Positions 13,478 through 14,107 of a stretch of 14,107 nt of DNA are shown one piece after another. A program made the position numbers and the translations under genes. Positions within the stretch are counted from its first letter, which is position 1, and each line of letters opens with the position of its first letter. Where the stretch lies: NCBI GenBank assembly GCA_026785875.1, contig JAJAZF010000344.1, positions 1 to 14,107 on the forward strand, in the 5' to 3' direction. The notes beneath the pieces were generated by a model that did no database searches, had not been told where the DNA came from, and was given only the letters and a program-made list of their open reading frames with translations. This DNA is from Chamaesiphon sp. (GTDB lineage: Bacteria; Cyanobacteriota; Cyanobacteriia; Cyanobacteriales; Chamaesiphonaceae).

Positions 13478-14107
13478 CTACTCCTTCATCGCTGCAATCT
13501 GTTTAGCAACATTTATCGCATACTTATCAGTCATCCCCGAAATGAAATCTAGAACGTGTAGATACGAATGCTCTAAAGACCAATCTTTTTTCGGTTGATG
13601 ACTTCCCATCAAATTTAATATTTTTTGGGATCGCTTAGAAAAAAGTCGTACTTGAGTATGCTTTGCATACGTTGCTTTAATCAAGGAATCTAGTAAAATC
13701 TCGATCGTCGCATGAGATCCTATTTCTAGCTGCATTTTGTGAGTATTATTAAATATTTTCTCTCGAGCAGTATTCTTAGCCAGGTCGATAAATTCTTTGA
13801 CTCGACCCCCACAAGCTCCAATTAGATCTTCATCCATCAGATTTCCATTCAAAAGATTGTCTTTGTGCTCGATAAAAGTATCGACAATACCTTCGATTAG
13901 AGTATTCATCGCTTTTCCACGTGCGATCGTGATTTTTAGCCTCAGTAAGTCATCTCCCTCACAGTGAGGATGCAGCGGCGGAATTTCATTGAAGTCAACC
14001 ACTACTTTTAATATATCTATCACTTCATCATAAGTAAGAAACCCCATTTCAATCCCATCTTCGAGATCGATCGAGGCGTAGCAGATATCGTCAGCAGCTT
14101 CCATTAG
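13478..14107 (-). CDS. dgt: dGTPase-like dNTP triphosphohydrolase, C-terminal part
   Basis: The last 209 or so residues of a deoxyguanosinetriphosphate triphosphohydrolase, cut by the right edge of the window; the family is usually about 440-500 residues. The enzyme hydrolyses dNTPs to nucleosides and tripolyphosphate and so controls dNTP pools. The visible part begins with LMEAADDICYAS-DLEDGIEMGFL, which carries the last HD-domain metal-ligand aspartate (EAADDI), and ends with the family's closing block FISGMTDKYAINVAKQIA. The N-terminal H...HD residues lie outside the window. An ATG at 14104 is internal, since the frame continues upstream without a stop. No frameshift is seen. Confidence 0.92.
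   Translation of the reverse strand, partial: LMEAADDICYASIDLEDGIEMGFLTYDEVIDILKVVVDFNEIPPLHPHCEGDDLLRLKITIARGKAMNTLIEGIVDTFIEHKDNLLNGNLMDEDLIGACGGRVKEFIDLAKNTAREKIFNNTHKMQLEIGSHATIEILLDSLIKATYAKHTQVRLFSKRSQKILNLMGSHQPKKDWSLEHSYLHVLDFISGMTDKYAINVAKQIAAMKE

Noticed and set aside
13204..13506. 100-codon plus-strand frame with a hydrophobic N-terminal half
   Set aside because: Its GTG start lies in the IS right end (GTGTCAA), it reads straight through the terminator hairpin at 13414-13437, and it overlaps the end of dgt. The hydrophobic part (about 13228-13380) could be a gene remnant, but I recognise no family.
1..14107. CRISPR array, tRNA or rRNA gene, prophage or classical defence system
   Set aside because: No regularly spaced repeats with unique spacers, no rRNA stretch or tRNA cloverleaf with a recognisable T-loop, and no phage or nuclease/helicase cluster was seen. 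The only defence-related item is the yefM-yoeB pair.

Overview
The window is chromosomal DNA from a cyanobacterium. Four lines of evidence support this. It carries a plastocyanin precursor gene (petE) and a fused arginine dihydrolase / ornithine cyclodeaminase (AgrE/ArgZ type), the latter a form I know from cyanobacteria. It also carries a DUF4327 small protein, a family known essentially only from cyanobacteria. The HIP1 octamer GCGATCGC occurs at least nine times (for example at 105, 529, 648, 883, 1477 and 5216), where about 0.2 would be expected by chance. Short heptanucleotide tandem repeats and palindromic dispersed repeats, typical of filamentous and other larger cyanobacterial genomes, lie between genes. 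I cannot name the genus.

Layout. 1-2102 (minus): agrE. 2103-2555: divergent intergenic region with an NtcA-like palindrome and an orphan hairpin followed by a T run. 2556-2777 (plus): DUF4327 protein. 2870-3103 (minus): DUF2283 protein. 3329-5029 (plus): large propeller-like plus transglutaminase-like protein. 5030-5252: nested palindromes. 5253-5766 (minus): yefM-yoeB toxin-antitoxin pair with an operator-like repeat upstream. 5925-6848 (plus): isoaspartyl peptidase / beta-aspartyl dipeptidase. 6902-7429 (plus): GNAT acetyltransferase. 7538-10084 (minus): sugar-nucleotide pyrophosphorylase with a hexapeptide domain and a dead phosphomannomutase domain. 10295-10489 (plus): small membrane protein. 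10490-10714: heptamer repeat and a GC-rich hairpin. 10715-11944 (plus): moeA. 11963-11991: shared bidirectional terminator. 12017-12400 (minus): petE. 12401-13477: about 1 kb without an intact gene, holding palindromic repeats and the 3' relic of an IS200/IS605-type tnpB with its right-end hairpin. 13478 to the right edge (minus): 3' half of dgt (dNTP triphosphohydrolase).

How the genes fit together. The clearest functional link is between agrE and the isoaspartyl peptidase gene. In cyanophycin breakdown, cyanophycinase releases beta-Asp-Arg, isoaspartyl peptidase splits it to Asp and Arg, and AgrE converts Arg to ornithine, CO2 and ammonia and then to proline. Both late-step enzymes lie within 6 kb of each other but are not in one operon. 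The other genes (molybdenum cofactor, plastocyanin, sugar nucleotide, dNTP hydrolase) look like ordinary unlinked cyanobacterial housekeeping. I see no CRISPR array, tRNA, rRNA, prophage or obvious defence island. The least understood items are the propeller-transglutaminase protein, the pseudo-phosphomannomutase domain, and the tnpB relic whose omega-RNA-like right end outlasts the protein.
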